Shown here piece by piece: positions 45,495-58,164 of a DNA stretch of 64,000 nt. Within the stretch, counting starts at the first letter, position 1. Each line of letters begins with the position of its first letter. The position numbers were made by a program, and so were the translations under genes. The notes under the pieces are model-generated. The model did no database searches and was not told the DNA's origin. It was given only the letters and a program-made list of their open reading frames with translations. This stretch comes from Heterocephalus glaber. Lineage: Eukaryota > Chordata > Mammalia > Rodentia > Bathyergidae. Location of the stretch: contig NW_004624866.1 in assembly GCF_000247695.1 (NCBI RefSeq), positions 3,931,075 through 3,995,074 on the forward strand, read 5' to 3'.

Positions 45495-45645
45495 CAATCC
45501 CTCAACTTGTACAAACTTAAGAATTCTCAGGGCCCACCCTTAAATATTCTTCACTCGAATAGAATCAGGAATCTGTACTTTATAAGTTTCACCAGGTAAT
45601 TTCTGATGCAGGTGGTCTGTGAATCACCATTTGAGAAACGTTGAC
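45495..45645 (+). mobile_element. MER5-like hAT DNA transposon
   Basis: ACAAACTTAAGAATTCTCAG GGCCCACCC, ATCAGGAATCTGTACTTTAT, CAGGTAATTTCTGATGCAGG and end CACCATTTGAGAAACGTTGA follow MER5A order. Confidence 0.65.
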
Positions 45646-46559
45646 TGCCTCAAAGGAATTACAGAATAAGACCCTACTCTAGTGATTGATTAGTATGATG
45701 AGTCCTTGGAGCCAGAATCCTGAATGTACTTTTTTTCTAGGCTCCTACAGTTGCTGCTAATTTTCCCAAAATCAGGTTATCAACCAAAAAATTTTCTGGG
45801 AGAAAACATCAGAAAGAAGCTTTGACATTAGTGATAAATTTGTTCGTATGCTTAGATACCATAATGAGGAGTAAAGCCCAAGTGTCAGTTAGAAAAACAA
45901 CCTCTTTAGAAAGTGAATAGAGTCCAGAGATTGTTTTCAAGTCACAGTAAAGTATGTTACAGCTCGTGGGACCACAAAGGACCAATGAATTGCCCATCTG
46001 GTTTGCTTTAGTTGATGCCACAAGCTCCACTATGGCCATGTCATCATTTACTTAATGTAGCAACAGTCTTTATTTGTCAGAGTTTACAATAGCGTGAAGA
46101 AGATCTCTAAGCAAAATTGTGAAGTAAATTAAGGTGATCCTCCCTCCATGCATTTCCTCTTTATTTTGGTTGTCTTTTTCCTCATTTTTTTCCACAAACT
46201 TCTACTCAAGCACCTAACAATGTATCTGACGTCTTACTCATATTTCTTTCCTCTCCACCATCTGAACCTATTTTTCAAAAAATGTATTCATTTGATAATA
46301 AAGAATTCACACAGCTTAAAATATTATCTTTCTCATAATTCTTTGTACACAAAAATGACTAAATTTTATCTATACCAAGTAATATAGTTACAAATCATCA
46401 GTCAATTGTGGGAAATAAAAATTTTCAAACAATGGAAATTTCTAGTGCTTTTTGGCACACATGAGACTAACCTAGCTGAGCAAATTGCATGAGACATCTG
46501 TCTAGAAGTTAGTTATAGGGTAATTATGAACAACATTGGTTGCATGATTGACGGTATAG
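45646..46559. other. No recognisable feature
   Basis: Unique-looking AT-rich sequence. Confidence 0.4.
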
Positions 46560-46772
46560 GTATCTCCCCTTGCCTCCCATAGTGTGCCAGTCTATATTTA
46601 TCTAGCATTTTTCACACCATTTGTACTGATCTTTATGTTTCAGTTTCTCCCCTTTCCTTGCCAGGCCATGAACAATTTACAAAAAGATACCAACAATTTC
46701 TTGATCACCTAGTATTAGAATCACCATCAATGTATATTACTGACACTCAAAGGAGGTACGCTGAATAAATAA
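46560..46772 (+). mobile_element. L2 LINE 3' fragment
   Basis: Landmarks TTATCTAGCATTTTTCACAC, CTTGCCAGGCCATGAACAAT and a final GAGGTACGCTGAATAAATAA resemble an L2 tail. Confidence 0.5.
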
Positions 46773-46929
46773 GCTTAAAAGACATAATAAAAAGTCAGAA
46801 TACCTTGCATCTAATTGATAGAAAAATTTGTGATGTTGAGGTGGGATAGTTTTGCTTTGTTTTACACATTTTTCTTCATGTTTTTCAATGTTGCCTCGTT
46901 ACCATGATGGACTAGTATCTCACGAGACT

Positions 46930-47725
46930 CTGGCCTGGCTTGCAGCAGAGACTGTGTGTTTGCAGACTGATCTTTGACAAGGGAACTTTCCAACAATAAC
47001 CTTATTGTCACCATGTGACTCAGCTTACGATGTTTCTCTAGCTCAATGAAGAAGCAAGAGCTCAGTGAGAGTTGTGCAGTCAGGGAGGCTTCCACTCAAA
47101 TTTCAAAGAAAGGATCGAGAGGACAGGTAAGGAGCCCCTCAGCAGGCACTGCATGAAGCAGTGGGAATGGAAGCAAAGAGGCAGTGGAAATTCCAGGAAG
47201 TCAGAGATATCAAGAACATGGAACATCTGCCAAGGAAAGCTGCAGCCTGGGAGTAGAGTCAGCCCAAGAGAAAGTCCACGTGTGCTACAAAGGTGGGGCC
47301 TGTAGAATTCACCTTTAATACAGTGTTCCCTGATTACCAGATATGGAGCAACAGGATATAATGTTTGCCCTGCCGGATTTTTATCTTGCTTTGGTCTGAT
47401 TCTTTACTATCCCCATATTTCTTCCTCTGGAATGGGAATGTTTACAATATGCCATTGTACCTTGGGTCATATAACTTTTTTTTAACAAAGATTCACACAT
47501 AAGAGTTTGCTTTGAGTCTCAGAAAACATTTGTACTTTTGAAAAATTGAGGAAATTATTGAGACTTTGGAGAAGGAGTTGTTGTGTTTCTGGTTGTACAC
47601 AGGATAGTTGTATTTTGTTAGGCAGATTATAAACTTACTATTTTTTTTAATTTGGAAGTTAATTTTGGTTTAAGGAAATATGTTTAGGTATCAAGGTTAT
47701 GAGGGGCAGGATATGGCAATTAGAA
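46930..47725 (+). mobile_element. MaLR internal region (3' half), sense
   Basis: Contains GGGAGGCTTCCACTCAAA (47083-47100), identical to 26606-26623, then CCCTGCCGGATTTTTATCTT, CCTCTGGAATGGGAATGTTT and TATTGAGACTTTGGAGAAGG, in the order of MaLR/THE1-type interior. It ends AGGTTATGAGGGGCAGGATATGG just before the 3' LTR. Non-coding; 5' limit uncertain. Confidence 0.6.
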
Positions 47726-48065
47726 TTGAGTATTGATTTTTTTTTTTTTTTTGCTTTGGAATCTGCCCAAGGAATTGATGAAGCATACTTCTAAGGGTGT
47801 CTGGTTGGATCATGGAAGCATGGCCTTGGAATCCATGTCTTGTTCCTCACCCTTTCCTCTCTGGTATGTTCCCTTGCTCTGTTTCTCAGCTGCCATGAAC
47901 TCAGCAGGTTTGCTCCACCACACTCTTCTGCTGTGATATTTCTGCCTCCGATCCAGCTAACCATGGGTTGAATCCTCTTAAACTGTGAGCTAAATCAAAC
48001 TGCTCCTCCTTTTTCTTGTGGGTTTCCAATGTTCTGTCAAGCAACAGAAAAGCTGACTCGCAATG
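47726..48065 (+). mobile_element. MaLR 3' LTR, sense
   Basis: Starts at a T run (47737-47752), then TCTCAGCTGCCATGAACTCA, CCGATCCAGCTAACCATGGG, TTGAATCCTCTTAAACTGTG and an end at CAAGCAACAGAAAAGCTGAC. With the preceding interior it makes the 3' half of a MaLR provirus. Confidence 0.7.
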
Positions 48066-48734
48066 ATATGCACAACTTGCCAGGAAGCCTAAAAGAATCT
48101 TGTAGTGAATAATCCATACTGATTTTGCAAAACTATTAAGGAACAAAACACTCCTTGATTGAGATGGACATTGTTGCAAAAATCCCTTGAGTGCTTTCTG
48201 CTCAACTCATAGTATTGCTGCCATCCTGACCTATTCTAGTTATTTGGTGTACAGTTTAAAGACAATATCAGTTTTGATATTGTCTCCCTTTGGGTTAGAT
48301 TTAAGAACTTTGCACCACAAGAATATCTAAGTACCCATCATTGCAGTTTGTCACCTCCTGCAAATAATTACACAAAAAGAAGAGGGAAAATGATTAAGAA
48401 TAAATTGAAGCTAATGTTTAGAGAAGACAGATAAACAATAATAGGATTTCTATCTTTCAACTTGCTTCTTCTCATTCAACCTCTGGCATCACAATTTTTA
48501 ATGGAGCATTATGTGACTGCAAATTGACAACTTCCTTGCAGAATTGTTTAAAATAGAATTTACTGCACTTTGCAATTGGAATATTTTTACTCCACTCCTT
48601 CTCATGGCTGGTACTGTAACTAAAATAAGTCCCATCTTCTCTTTACCTCCATCTACTCTCTTGCATGATTCAGTTTCTTCAGGCATGTAGAAGACTGAGT
48701 TTTCCAAACCTGAGCATAAAAATATTTCTGATTC
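48066..48734. other. Unique sequence with an 11-bp hairpin
   Basis: No gene recognised. AGACAATATCA (48260-48270), loop GTTT, TGATATTGTCT (48275-48285) is a perfect inverted repeat. Confidence 0.5.
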
Positions 48735-49240
48735 CGTGTGCTCTTTTGCAATGTGACTTTGCCACTCTCCCACAAAGAGGTAGACTCTATTTTCAACCTC
48801 ATCTTAAATTTAGACTGATGTGACCAATAGAATGCATCACAATGATATGGTACCACTTCCAGGATCATTCTTACCTATTCTGACAATTTTTATTTTGTAA
48901 CTTCTGGAAGCCAGACATCATCATATACTGTGAAAATTATGAGCACCCTTAGACAACCATTATTTAAGAAATTCAAGCCATTTGGAGAGGCCCTAGAGAA
49001 TGAGATCCTAGAGAAAAATATATCACAAACACACTAGATATGTGAATGTGGCAGCCATCGTACAAGTCGATCCTTCATTCCTGTGGGCCCAGTCTATGCT
49101 ATGTGGAGCAGAGGTCACCACCAAGCCCAAGCTTCTTCACATTCCTGACTCACAAAAGTCAATCAAGAACAAGTCAAAAGGGTTGTTTTAAGACACTGTT
49201 TGGGGGTGTCTTATTATGCAATAATAGACAACTAGAACAA
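48735..49240 (+). mobile_element. MLT1-type LTR (older subfamily), sense
   Basis: GCAATGTGACTTTGCCACTC, GACTGATGTGACCAATAGAA, TGGTACCACTTCCAGGATCA, TTCCTGACTCACAAAAGTCA and ending TTATGCAATAATAGACAACT follow an older MLT1 LTR. Confidence 0.7.
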
Positions 49241-49261
49241 AACAATAGTGCTAGAAATGCT

Positions 49262-49412
49262 TTAATTTGGGTATTGTTTGTATTGTCTGTCTTTCTCCCA
49301 CTAGAAGGTAAGATTTAATCAAGCCATAACCTTTTTTGTCTGGTCCACCACACTATTCAGAGTATTTGAAATAAAGTAGGTGTTCAGCAAATATTTGTTA
49401 AATTATAATTGA
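49262..49412 (+). mobile_element. L2 LINE 3' end
   Basis: CTTTCTCCCACTAGAAGGTA AGATTT, then a GTCTGGTCCACCACACTATT block and GTAGGTGTTCAGCAAATATT TGTTAAATT are diagnostic for the L2 3' end. Confidence 0.8.
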
Positions 49413-50926
49413 CTGTACTTTCTCATTGGAAACTCTGAAGGCAACCAATAACATACTCTGGTTGATGCCAGTACATTATACTATTGTGCATTATACCAGT
49501 TCATCTTTCATTTTTATTGGAGGCATTCATCTTTGTAAGGGAATATGTGTCATGAGAAATCCAGAAAACATATGGACAAATGTGGCATCATAATATTGAT
49601 CAAGTGCAATTTTCAAAAGCAGAACCAAGAGAAACATTTCATCGGAAGCCACTAGCATATAATTCTCAGTATAACTCCAGAGCTCCCATCAGGGTCATGA
49701 AATAAAGAAACCAATACTTCCTTTCTGGCCACAGTAATAGCTAATGTGGGGCCAAACAGAGGGAAAGGAGTTAATGTGTTACCTGGAGAGGGTGCATGTC
49801 TTTCAAGGACAAAGGAGCTATGTCAGAAATATCAGGAAGAGCTTGTGTTCACAGTGTTTTATGTTTTCAAGATTCTCAAAGTTCTTTGCTGATTAAAGGT
49901 TTGATTATCCCAGCACAATATAATTTTCTCCATTGACAGACTGATACTGAAGCCTAACCATCCCTCCTTTGTAGACAATAAAAGCCCTCAGAACTCCAAC
50001 AGTTTTATCTCTGCTAGCACATTTAGGGTTAAAAGCCATCTTAAAGGTTTAGAAACTTATAATTGCAATCCTTCCTTGAAAGCATATTTATGCACCAAGT
50101 ATATTTTCTCAAAAAAGAAGTCTTTCTTTAATAAATGCTTCTATAAAGGTCTTAATAGAGATAGACATAGTTTGTCCAGTCATTTTGATTTTCTGCAAAA
50201 TAATTTAGAACATTGAATAACAAGGATACCGTCACTTTGCCAAAGAAGCAAAATCTGTTTTCTCCCAAATATCAAGAGTTCATTTGCCACAGCTCGGGGT
50301 GGCAAGCAATTACAGATCCAGAGATACGCTGTTCCATGGTCTGCCAGATGTCGTGGGGAGATGAATGTGCATGTCTTGTATAAAGCCATTAGCCCTAGAA
50401 AAAAGATTGATAATAGCAGTGAGAATGTTAGCAAGCCTTTGTTCACCCTTCCCTATTTTGTATGAGGTTTTCCTCATGCTTTTACCTTCCTTTACAGAGC
50501 AATGTGAATGCATTTGGCATTCAGCAGTTTTGTCAAGGATTTTTTAGATCTTCTTTATATGGGTGCTATTCATCTATTCTCATAATTCTCTATAAAACTT
50601 CATCATTCTAAAATGAGATTTAGTCTCTAACATTGAAGTTGTGCTGGATGCCCACAAATGGAAAATTCACATTATTACCATGTTAAAATTTCCTGCTTCA
50701 ACATTTCATCCAAATCTGTGAGTTTATTTAGCTCAACATCTCAGTTTTAAAACATGGCATTCTCAATGCAAGGTGCAAACGAGTATACTTGTTAAATAAA
50801 TGAGTCAAATTGCACCCTCTGCCAATATCATCATGATATCATGCCTCCCACTACACCCACCATCACTAACAAAAGCAACATAAACAATTCTCCTCAGTTC
50901 CTAGCTGGGGAATGCAAAAAAAAAAG
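49413..50926. other. No recognisable gene or repeat
   Basis: About 1.5 kb unique-looking; frames at 50180-50547 lack domains. Confidence 0.45.
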
Positions 50927-51205
50927 GTTCTTTATTTTTAATTTTCATTTTTTTATTAGTATATCTTTGCTGTACTAAAGTGCAATGATTACATTTTTAT
51001 TGGCCATTCAGTACATGTACATAACACATCTCAGTTCTTTTTTCAACCCTTTCCCTTCCCATCCATCTCTCCCCTCTCCATATCTTGGTCCTCTTCTATT
51101 TTGAAAAAGGTCTATCTCTCCATCCCTATTATCTATCTTTTATGTTGCTCTTTACTTATATTTTGGGTTTCTTAAATGAGAGAAATCATGTGCCATTTCT
51201 TGTGA
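50927..51205 (-). mobile_element. L1 3' UTR, antisense
   Basis: TTTTTTATTAGTATATCTTT, GCAATGATTACATTTTTATT GGCCATTC, CAACCCTTTCCCTTCCC and AAATGAGAGAAATCATGTG are typical of a reversed rodent L1 3' UTR. No ORF2 remains. Confidence 0.7.
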
Positions 51206-51364
51206 CTGATACTTACATAGACTGAAACCCTGTATTATAAAATACCTGAACTGCTTCTATTATACTACAAGGGCTATGTCATTAGCATGAGAGTCTGACA
51301 TTTGCCTTGAGCTGTTTTTGAAAGTACTTTTCCCTCCTTAAAGTAGTATGTCATGATAGTTTTT

Positions 51365-51747
51365 GTATCGATCAACTCATGTTGCTATAACAAAATACTT
51401 TGAACTGGGTGGTTTAAAGACCAAAACTTTATTTCCCACAGTTCTAGAGGCTGGAAAGTTCAGAATTAAAGTGCCAGCTGACTGAGAGTGCGGGCTCTTC
51501 TCCTGGCTTGTGATGGCCAGCTTCTCACTGGACCCTAAGTGACAGCGGAAAAGGAAGGAAGAAATGGAAAGGAGAACAAGCACCATGGTATCTTCTAAGG
51601 GCACTATTGCACCATGACAGCAAGAATCACATGACTTCATCTAAACATAGCTACTTCCCAATGGCTCATCTTTAAATGTCATCACTTTAGGGGTTAGGGT
51701 TTCAACATAGGAATAGAGGGGTAGGGGCATCATTCAGTTCATGGCAG
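51365..51747 (-). mobile_element. MLT1-type LTR, antisense
   Basis: GTTGCTATAACAAAATACTT, CAGTTCTAGAGGCTGGAAAG, TCCTGGCTTGTGATGGCCAG, TTTAGGGGTTAGGGTTTCAA and TTCAGTTCATGGCAG are the ordered landmarks of an almost complete reversed MLT1 LTR. The 87-codon minus frame at 51377-51640 lies inside it. Confidence 0.85.
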
Positions 51748-54700
51748 TTATTATAAGCATGATGAAAATACAGGAAAAAAGCAAAGCCAAAAGATCATTA
51801 GAAGAACTGGTCAATAGTAGTCCCAGTATTTGTAAGAGCTCTTGAGCCCACCATCTGTCTATACACTTGCTCATCCTTGAGAGCAGAATCTGGCATCTAT
51901 ATTCCTGTAAAATGAGTCCCAGTTTTTAACTTGTATCTGAACATTACAGAAGTTCTGCCAGAAAGAGTAAAGTTTAAATTGCCTCCCCTCCTGCCACACA
52001 GGGGCTAATTACAAGAGAGGTAGCTTTCTAGGTAAACAGTGTACTCAGAGCAAAGACACAGGAAGCTGCAGAAAGGAAAAAGGAGTAGCTTCCAAAGCAG
52101 CTTAGCCAACAGCAGAGATTTCACGGGAGGCTTTAAAGGGAAGCAGAAGCTTCTGATTCAGGAACTTGAGTTGGAGTCCAGCCGGACCACCTAGTGAGAC
52201 CTTGTCTCCAAAGGGGAAAAACAACTGTAGCTGTAGCTTCTACTTGAAGAAGAACATTACTATCTTATGGGAGACCAGAATATATCATCACAAAATGAAG
52301 TATTCTTGAACTGAAGGCAATTTATTGATAGAAAACTCTCTGTTCTCCCTCTATTTAGCTAAAATCAAGACCCAGATTTACAAAGACAGAGTTTACAAGG
52401 GAGAACAAAGGTTAGCCACCAGAGATAACTAAACTCTTGTCAACCTAGAAGTGGTACTAGAGGAAATCTGTTAGCCAGCTTTACTACTTAGCCATTAAAT
52501 ATTGTTTGACTTTCCACAATTTGCTGCTACTAAAGACTCAGTCTTTTTCTTTTGTCATTTCTTGAAAATTTTACTGTTTTTTGTTGTTGTTGAAGATAAC
52601 TGTATGAGCTAGAATTTGATACCACTCCTTTAAGAACTGTTCATATGTGTATGAAATATACATGTTAATAAACCTCTGTAAGTTTTTCTCTTGTAAACCT
52701 GTCCTTTATTACAGGAGTCAATTCCAACTAAGAATTTGTGAGAGTTGAAGAAAATATAATTTTTATCCTACATCCTCATAATAAGATCCCCAATATCTAA
52801 AATTTAAGAAAACTAGACTGGTTCAGAACCAAAATTATTTCCTTAAATACCTTTGACTACATCATTTTACAAATTTCTACTAATGGAGCTATAAAAATTG
52901 ATAACATTTCCATTTTTTATCATTCAAAGTTGATGCAGTATAACATATAATTCTCATTTTAAAACATGTTTTCTTTACATTTAAACCAGTTCTATTCATT
53001 ATTTTCATAAATGCATAAGGTCTTCAAAGCCTCTAGATATCAAATGCCCAAGGTAAGACTAGATAAAAATACGTCTTAGAGAATGCCATCCTCACAAGGA
53101 GTATTTACATATACCAAGCATTCGCTACATCTCATTTGAAATACTGACATTGATTTATGAGTCATTGGTGCAAGTTTACCTCATATAAACTTATAAAATA
53201 CAAAGATCATAGATTGCAAATGATTGCCTACATCCCTCTCAAGGCACAAGTCCATTTGAAACACTATTCATCTAACCATTAGATGTACAGAGATAGATGC
53301 CACCTAGCGTTTGATAACTTCAAGTGCATCCCGTTTAAACTAGTTCCATGTTGGGATTATCCAGATAACGACCACGACAAAAGGTACAGTATTGTGATAT
53401 TTTACATGCAAAGGAAACTCAGCACATTCTAGTGTGAATTTTTTCATTAACTAACTGTATTACATTGAGCCAGAACTCCACGTGTCTTGAATTTGTTACT
53501 TTCTATTACCCTTACAAGTAATAGACTGATTTTAGTCTGATTAATGAAAAGCCATGTGTGGAAAGCTAACCTTTATACACTGAAATCTTGATACAAAACA
53601 GAACCAAATCCCAAAAAAGTGAGCAACAATTTGGGGGCTGACCTATGATGTACACTGGCTCCACTATAACATAAAATGTTTTTTGTATTTTAATGGAGCA
53701 CAGATATGGATTTGAGACATAAGTTTACATGAGATCACTCAGTGATTTAGCATCAAGTACAGCAAGGAAAAAAAGAAGAAAAGTGACCATAACTCTTGGT
53801 TTTCAAAAGACCTCTAACAATTCACTAAAAAAAAAAGCATGTTAACTGCTTAGATTTTGTCAGATAGTTGGGAAAAATACTCCAGTCTTAGGCACTAGAG
53901 GGTTCTATAAAATTTCCTAACCAGGTCACATGGAAATTAAAATCTTTCTCCCCCCAAAAAATGAATGGTAAATTTAGGAAAATATAACACCTGTTAACTT
54001 TTGTTTCTCACCTCTTTGATTCCTTAAGTCATGATCTATTCTAAAATAAGTTTGGTAACCTAGAAGGTGATCAAGCCTGTGTCCATTGGTTTAAGGAGAC
54101 AGGCAACAGTATCAGAGACAGAAAATCTGCCTGTGTTGTAAGAAACCTGCAATTAATCTGGCCTGCTTAGTGGAATCTGTTACTTAGTTTACAGGACTGG
54201 GGTGACTAGTACTAAATATGGAACTATGGCCTTCGGAAGTATGAACACAGGTTCATCCCATATGTACCAACTCCACAAAATGTAGTGAATTCTTCGTATT
54301 AACAATATGGGAAGTCTATGAAACTATAATGGACACTTCATGTTTCATGCATATTTTCTCTCTTCAAGAATTTGGAAATTGTTCCTAGTTAGTTGAAACA
54401 ATGCAAGCAAGCCTTCAGCCTGAACACAAGCCAGGCTTATCATGATGTAGCTCTGTCAGTTTCATCCTACATGTCAATTAAAGGAAAGCTGCTTATTAAG
54501 ATTTTCTTCCTCCTTATCTATCTAGTGTGGTGTCCAATCTCTTCAGATAGCCTCAGCAGGTTCTGTCACCTCTGAAGGCTTAAGAGCTGCTAAACAGTCA
54601 CCTCTCCCTACCTCCTGGCTTGAATTTTCCTACTGTCAGTCATCAGCTTTTCTCTGATCATGCTACAGACCATGTTTCTCCATATCATTTCATCCTTAAT

Positions 54701-55551
54701 CCCCTCTAGGATCAATTACATTTCTAACAATAAGAAATATTTTCATCTCTTTGGAATGACGTAGGGACCAGGCGGACTTGATTGCAGAGGGGCCTGTATC
54801 CCTAGTAGGGCACATTTCTTCTTATTTTTCTGTGTCTCCTCCAGATGGCCAGGGTTTGTGAGCTCTAATAGACTTACGAGTTATTTCCTGAGAGCTAATT
54901 ATACATTGTATTCTACACAATAAATCTGTTGCCCAAAAGCCAATTATTATATCACTTTTCGTGTCTTTCTTCTTTAAGCTAAATAGGTCAACTATTTTGT
55001 ATTCACTTTTCCCTACCTGTTCTGTTTTGTCTACTTTCATTTACATCTTCTTATAGTCTGTCATTGTACACTGTATATTTTGCAAACAGATATACTTGGT
55101 CACAAACTAAAAATAAGATTAATTTTTCACTTCCAAGTATGTCGTTTCTGGATAGCAAGAGCATCATTCTTACCTCATGAGCCACAGCAGAAATTTGCCA
55201 ACACCAGTTAACTTTATAGTCCATTGGAACTTTTCGTTTCTTTCATTCTCTGCATTGCCCTTACTGTTCCTATAAAGTAAAATGTTTTCTGTATTGACCC
55301 AGCACTGACATAGGTATGTACTTGTGCTTTTTGTCCTACTGCATGTTGGAAATACTGCACTCATTTTCATGGTTTCCTTGTCAGTATGAACAGGAAGTGG
55401 GTAGCCATTTATCAGGGACCAGGACTATTATCTAAGACATAGGGTAGCAGAGATAAACCTTTTAGATGTCATTATTTGTGACTCTTTGACTTGAATAATC
55501 CGAAAGGTGAATTTGTTAGAAAGACTAAGGGGATGATCTTGTAATCATTTG
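51748..55551. other. Long repeat-poor, unique-looking stretch
   Basis: About 3.8 kb, the longest interval with almost no recognisable repeat. A short B1-like piece lies at about 52160-52215. No exon-like frame with splice signals was found; short frames at 54393, 54822 and 55170 lack domains. Confidence 0.45.
52160..52215 (+). mobile_element. Possible B1 3' fragment
   Basis: GAGTCCAGCCGGACCACCTA GTGAGACCTTGTCTCC resembles the 3' end of a 7SL-derived B1 (CAGCCTGG...AGTGAGACCCTGTCTC), followed by a short A-rich end. Confidence 0.5.
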
Positions 55552-55772
55552 TGAGTGTAGAGCACTTTGAAGGGCTTTCGTACACATGACCCCATTGGTT
55601 CTCACTGCCTCACTTCCACGTATGCTGAGCAAGCCAACATATTATTATCCACTTTGTACAAATTCAAAAACTGAGATCTAGAACAATTAGTGATTTGCCT
55701 GTGGTGACACTGCTAGTAGATATGAAAGTCACAATAGAAATTCAGGCTTTCTGATTCTCTATCGAAGAATAG
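55552..55772 (-). mobile_element. MIR SINE, antisense
   Basis: GTAGAGCACTTTGAAGGGCT, TTATTATCCACTTTGTACAA, CTGTGGTGACACTGCTAGTA and ATTCAGGCTTTCTGATTCTC follow reverse MIR. Confidence 0.75.
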
Positions 55773-55985
55773 TTTTTCTATAACATATTTTTCATTGTTG
55801 AGTGGAACTCTTAAGCCATTGGGGACTCAAGGGAGGGCAACGGCCATGGCTTCATGCGTGAGCCTTTGCTTCTATCCAGGCAAGTTTACATGTACCTACT
55901 TTATCAGCTGGGTTTCTGTTCAACTTTTAGTCTAAAAGATTTTTGCTTAAAAATATATGCATTGTTTGAATATCCAGTGCCACAC

Positions 55986-56371
55986 TGTTATGGTTTGCTT
56001 CTCGATGTCCCCCCAAAGCCTCATGTGGTCATAGGCTATTTCAGACGTGGCTGAATCTAGAGTGTGTGATGATTCATGGTGGGGCAAAGCCCAACGGCAC
56101 TAGGATTAAGCATGTGAGTGCTACCCACCCTAAGCAGTCTGAATAAGATAAAAGGGGCAGAAAGGCACTGTTAAGTTCTCTTTTGTTGCTTTTGCTACCT
56201 TATGTGCATGATATTGTTTCTCCTCAATACCTGTCTGTCATCCACCCTGCCTTGGAGTCAGCCAATTATGGACTGAAACCTCTACAAACTGTAAGCCAAA
56301 TATACCTTTCTCCCTTTGACTTTGGATGTTGGGTATTTTGTCTCAGCAACAAGAGAAAAGTAACTAACACA
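55986..56371 (+). mobile_element. MaLR LTR (rodent type), sense, near complete
   Basis: TGTTATGGTTTGCTTCTCGA start, CCCCAAAGCCTCATGTGGTC, TTGGAGTCAGCCAATTATGG, ACTGAAACCTCTACAAACTG, TTGGGTATTTTGTCTCAGCA and end AAGTAACTAACACA. Flanks CACAC and CACAT may be a 5-bp target duplication. Confidence 0.85.
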
Positions 56372-58164
56372 CATACCAAAAGCATCACCAGGGCAGTAGA
56401 GGCCATGAAGAATTGTTGGGGAAATAAACTAAGACATGAAGAAACTTAGGAATATCAAGTGTGCAATCAGTTCCAGGAGGCATTTCTCTCTAACAGTAGC
56501 CCTGTTCCTGGGTAGGTGGTCACTCCCCAGAGAATAACAAAGATGCAAGAGACATTGTTCCTATGCTTAATAAATGTAAAATCTGTTGAGGAAATGGGAC
56601 CACTATAAACAACGATACAAGGGAATATATGGCAAAATTATAGTAACACATACTTACTCCAGTGATGACTTAGTTCTGCTGGTGGTGATACTTCCAAAGC
56701 CAACACAAAACCTCATTCTGCTTGGCAACTCTGCCATTATTCTCTATTGCTGAGCCCTTGATCTTGATAATACCCCAAATGTTCCTAAAATTCTTATCTT
56801 TTCTTAGGAAAAAGGAAAAAAAGAAGGAAATACTCTGACAAACAAGACTACCAGGAAGTGTGTGTCCCCTTTCCTAAGGAGTGTAATATTTTAAATAGAG
56901 GGCTCTACCAAAGACTAGTCCAAGATTACAGAAAAAGAAATAAATTGCAAATGGTCCAAGACAATATTTGGTGAAGGTGCTAGTTTAGAATAGGTTAAAA
57001 AAAATAGAATAGGTATCCCTGTACTGTGTCAGGTCTGTTCAAAGAGACCATGGACAACCCTTAGCACAGGACCACCACATGTGGGAGCCCAGGCAAACAT
57101 GGTAAAGTAAACAGAGCCTAGACTTAGAGCCACTTACCTACCCAGATCTCCTGTACCACCTTGGGGTAGGAGTGTGCTTTGGTAAAATTTACAAAAGTGA
57201 GTGTTCTTAAATTCACAAATTTGGGGGTACTAGGTCTTTCTGTAATAGGTTCCTTCATGTCAGGTACCATTAGAATGGAATCCAGCTAAGAGGAAACTGA
57301 GTTGAGATACACTTAATTTAGTTAGGAAGATATAAATTTGTGACTCACAGTTTTCTCTTTATATAGTTTATCTATTCCTAGCTGTTTCATTGTAGAAATG
57401 GCTTCCATTGTAGAAATACTTGTATTGCTAACTCTACCAAACTATGATGGACAGTGCAGAAGTTATACTGCAGTGTTTCAAACAGCACCCAGCACTAGAA
57501 ATATATAGGAAATAGAAATGAAACAACTTTTCTAATTGTAACAAAACACCAGTCGATGGAGAAGTCTTTCGACCATGAGACAGGCAAAATTCTAAGTAGA
57601 AGATTCATTTATCACCCTGGTCAAAACAGAAATTCTTGCCTGTTGGAAGGATTCTGCAATGCACTATATACAATGATATACAAGGTATATTTTTTCTAAA
57701 AATTATATGGAGCTGAATTTACTAGAAGTCTCATGTTTGAAGGGTACCTGTCTGATAACCGCGGTACACAGTGGTACACTTGTGTGTGGTCATGCTTAAG
57801 CATTCAATCAAAAACAAGCAAATTTCCATCAACCATTTTCAATGAAACACCGAATTATCTTTATATTTGTTCCGCAGAAAATGATGTTATAAAATCATTT
57901 CACATGAAAAAGAAATCAAACACCAAACAGCTGAAAATGTAAGTAAAAGATATCATAAAGATGTTTCAGGCATTTATATTTTAAAATATGCTATTTTCTG
58001 GAAATAATCATAATTGTAGTACATGTCAGGTTTTTAATTTATACTTTGTTTAATTTCTCTTCTCTTCTCATTCCAAATAAATGTCATTTTTGATTCTTAT
58101 TACGTGTTTTTAACTTTCGGTTGTATTTCTTTAAAAAGGCTGAAAAATTAAACAAGCTCCTGGC
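56372..58164. other. No recognisable feature
   Basis: Unique-looking sequence. If the candidate exon at 58165-58391 is real, about 58140 downwards would be its 3' UTR, with an ATTAAA (minus strand) near 58050. Confidence 0.4.
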
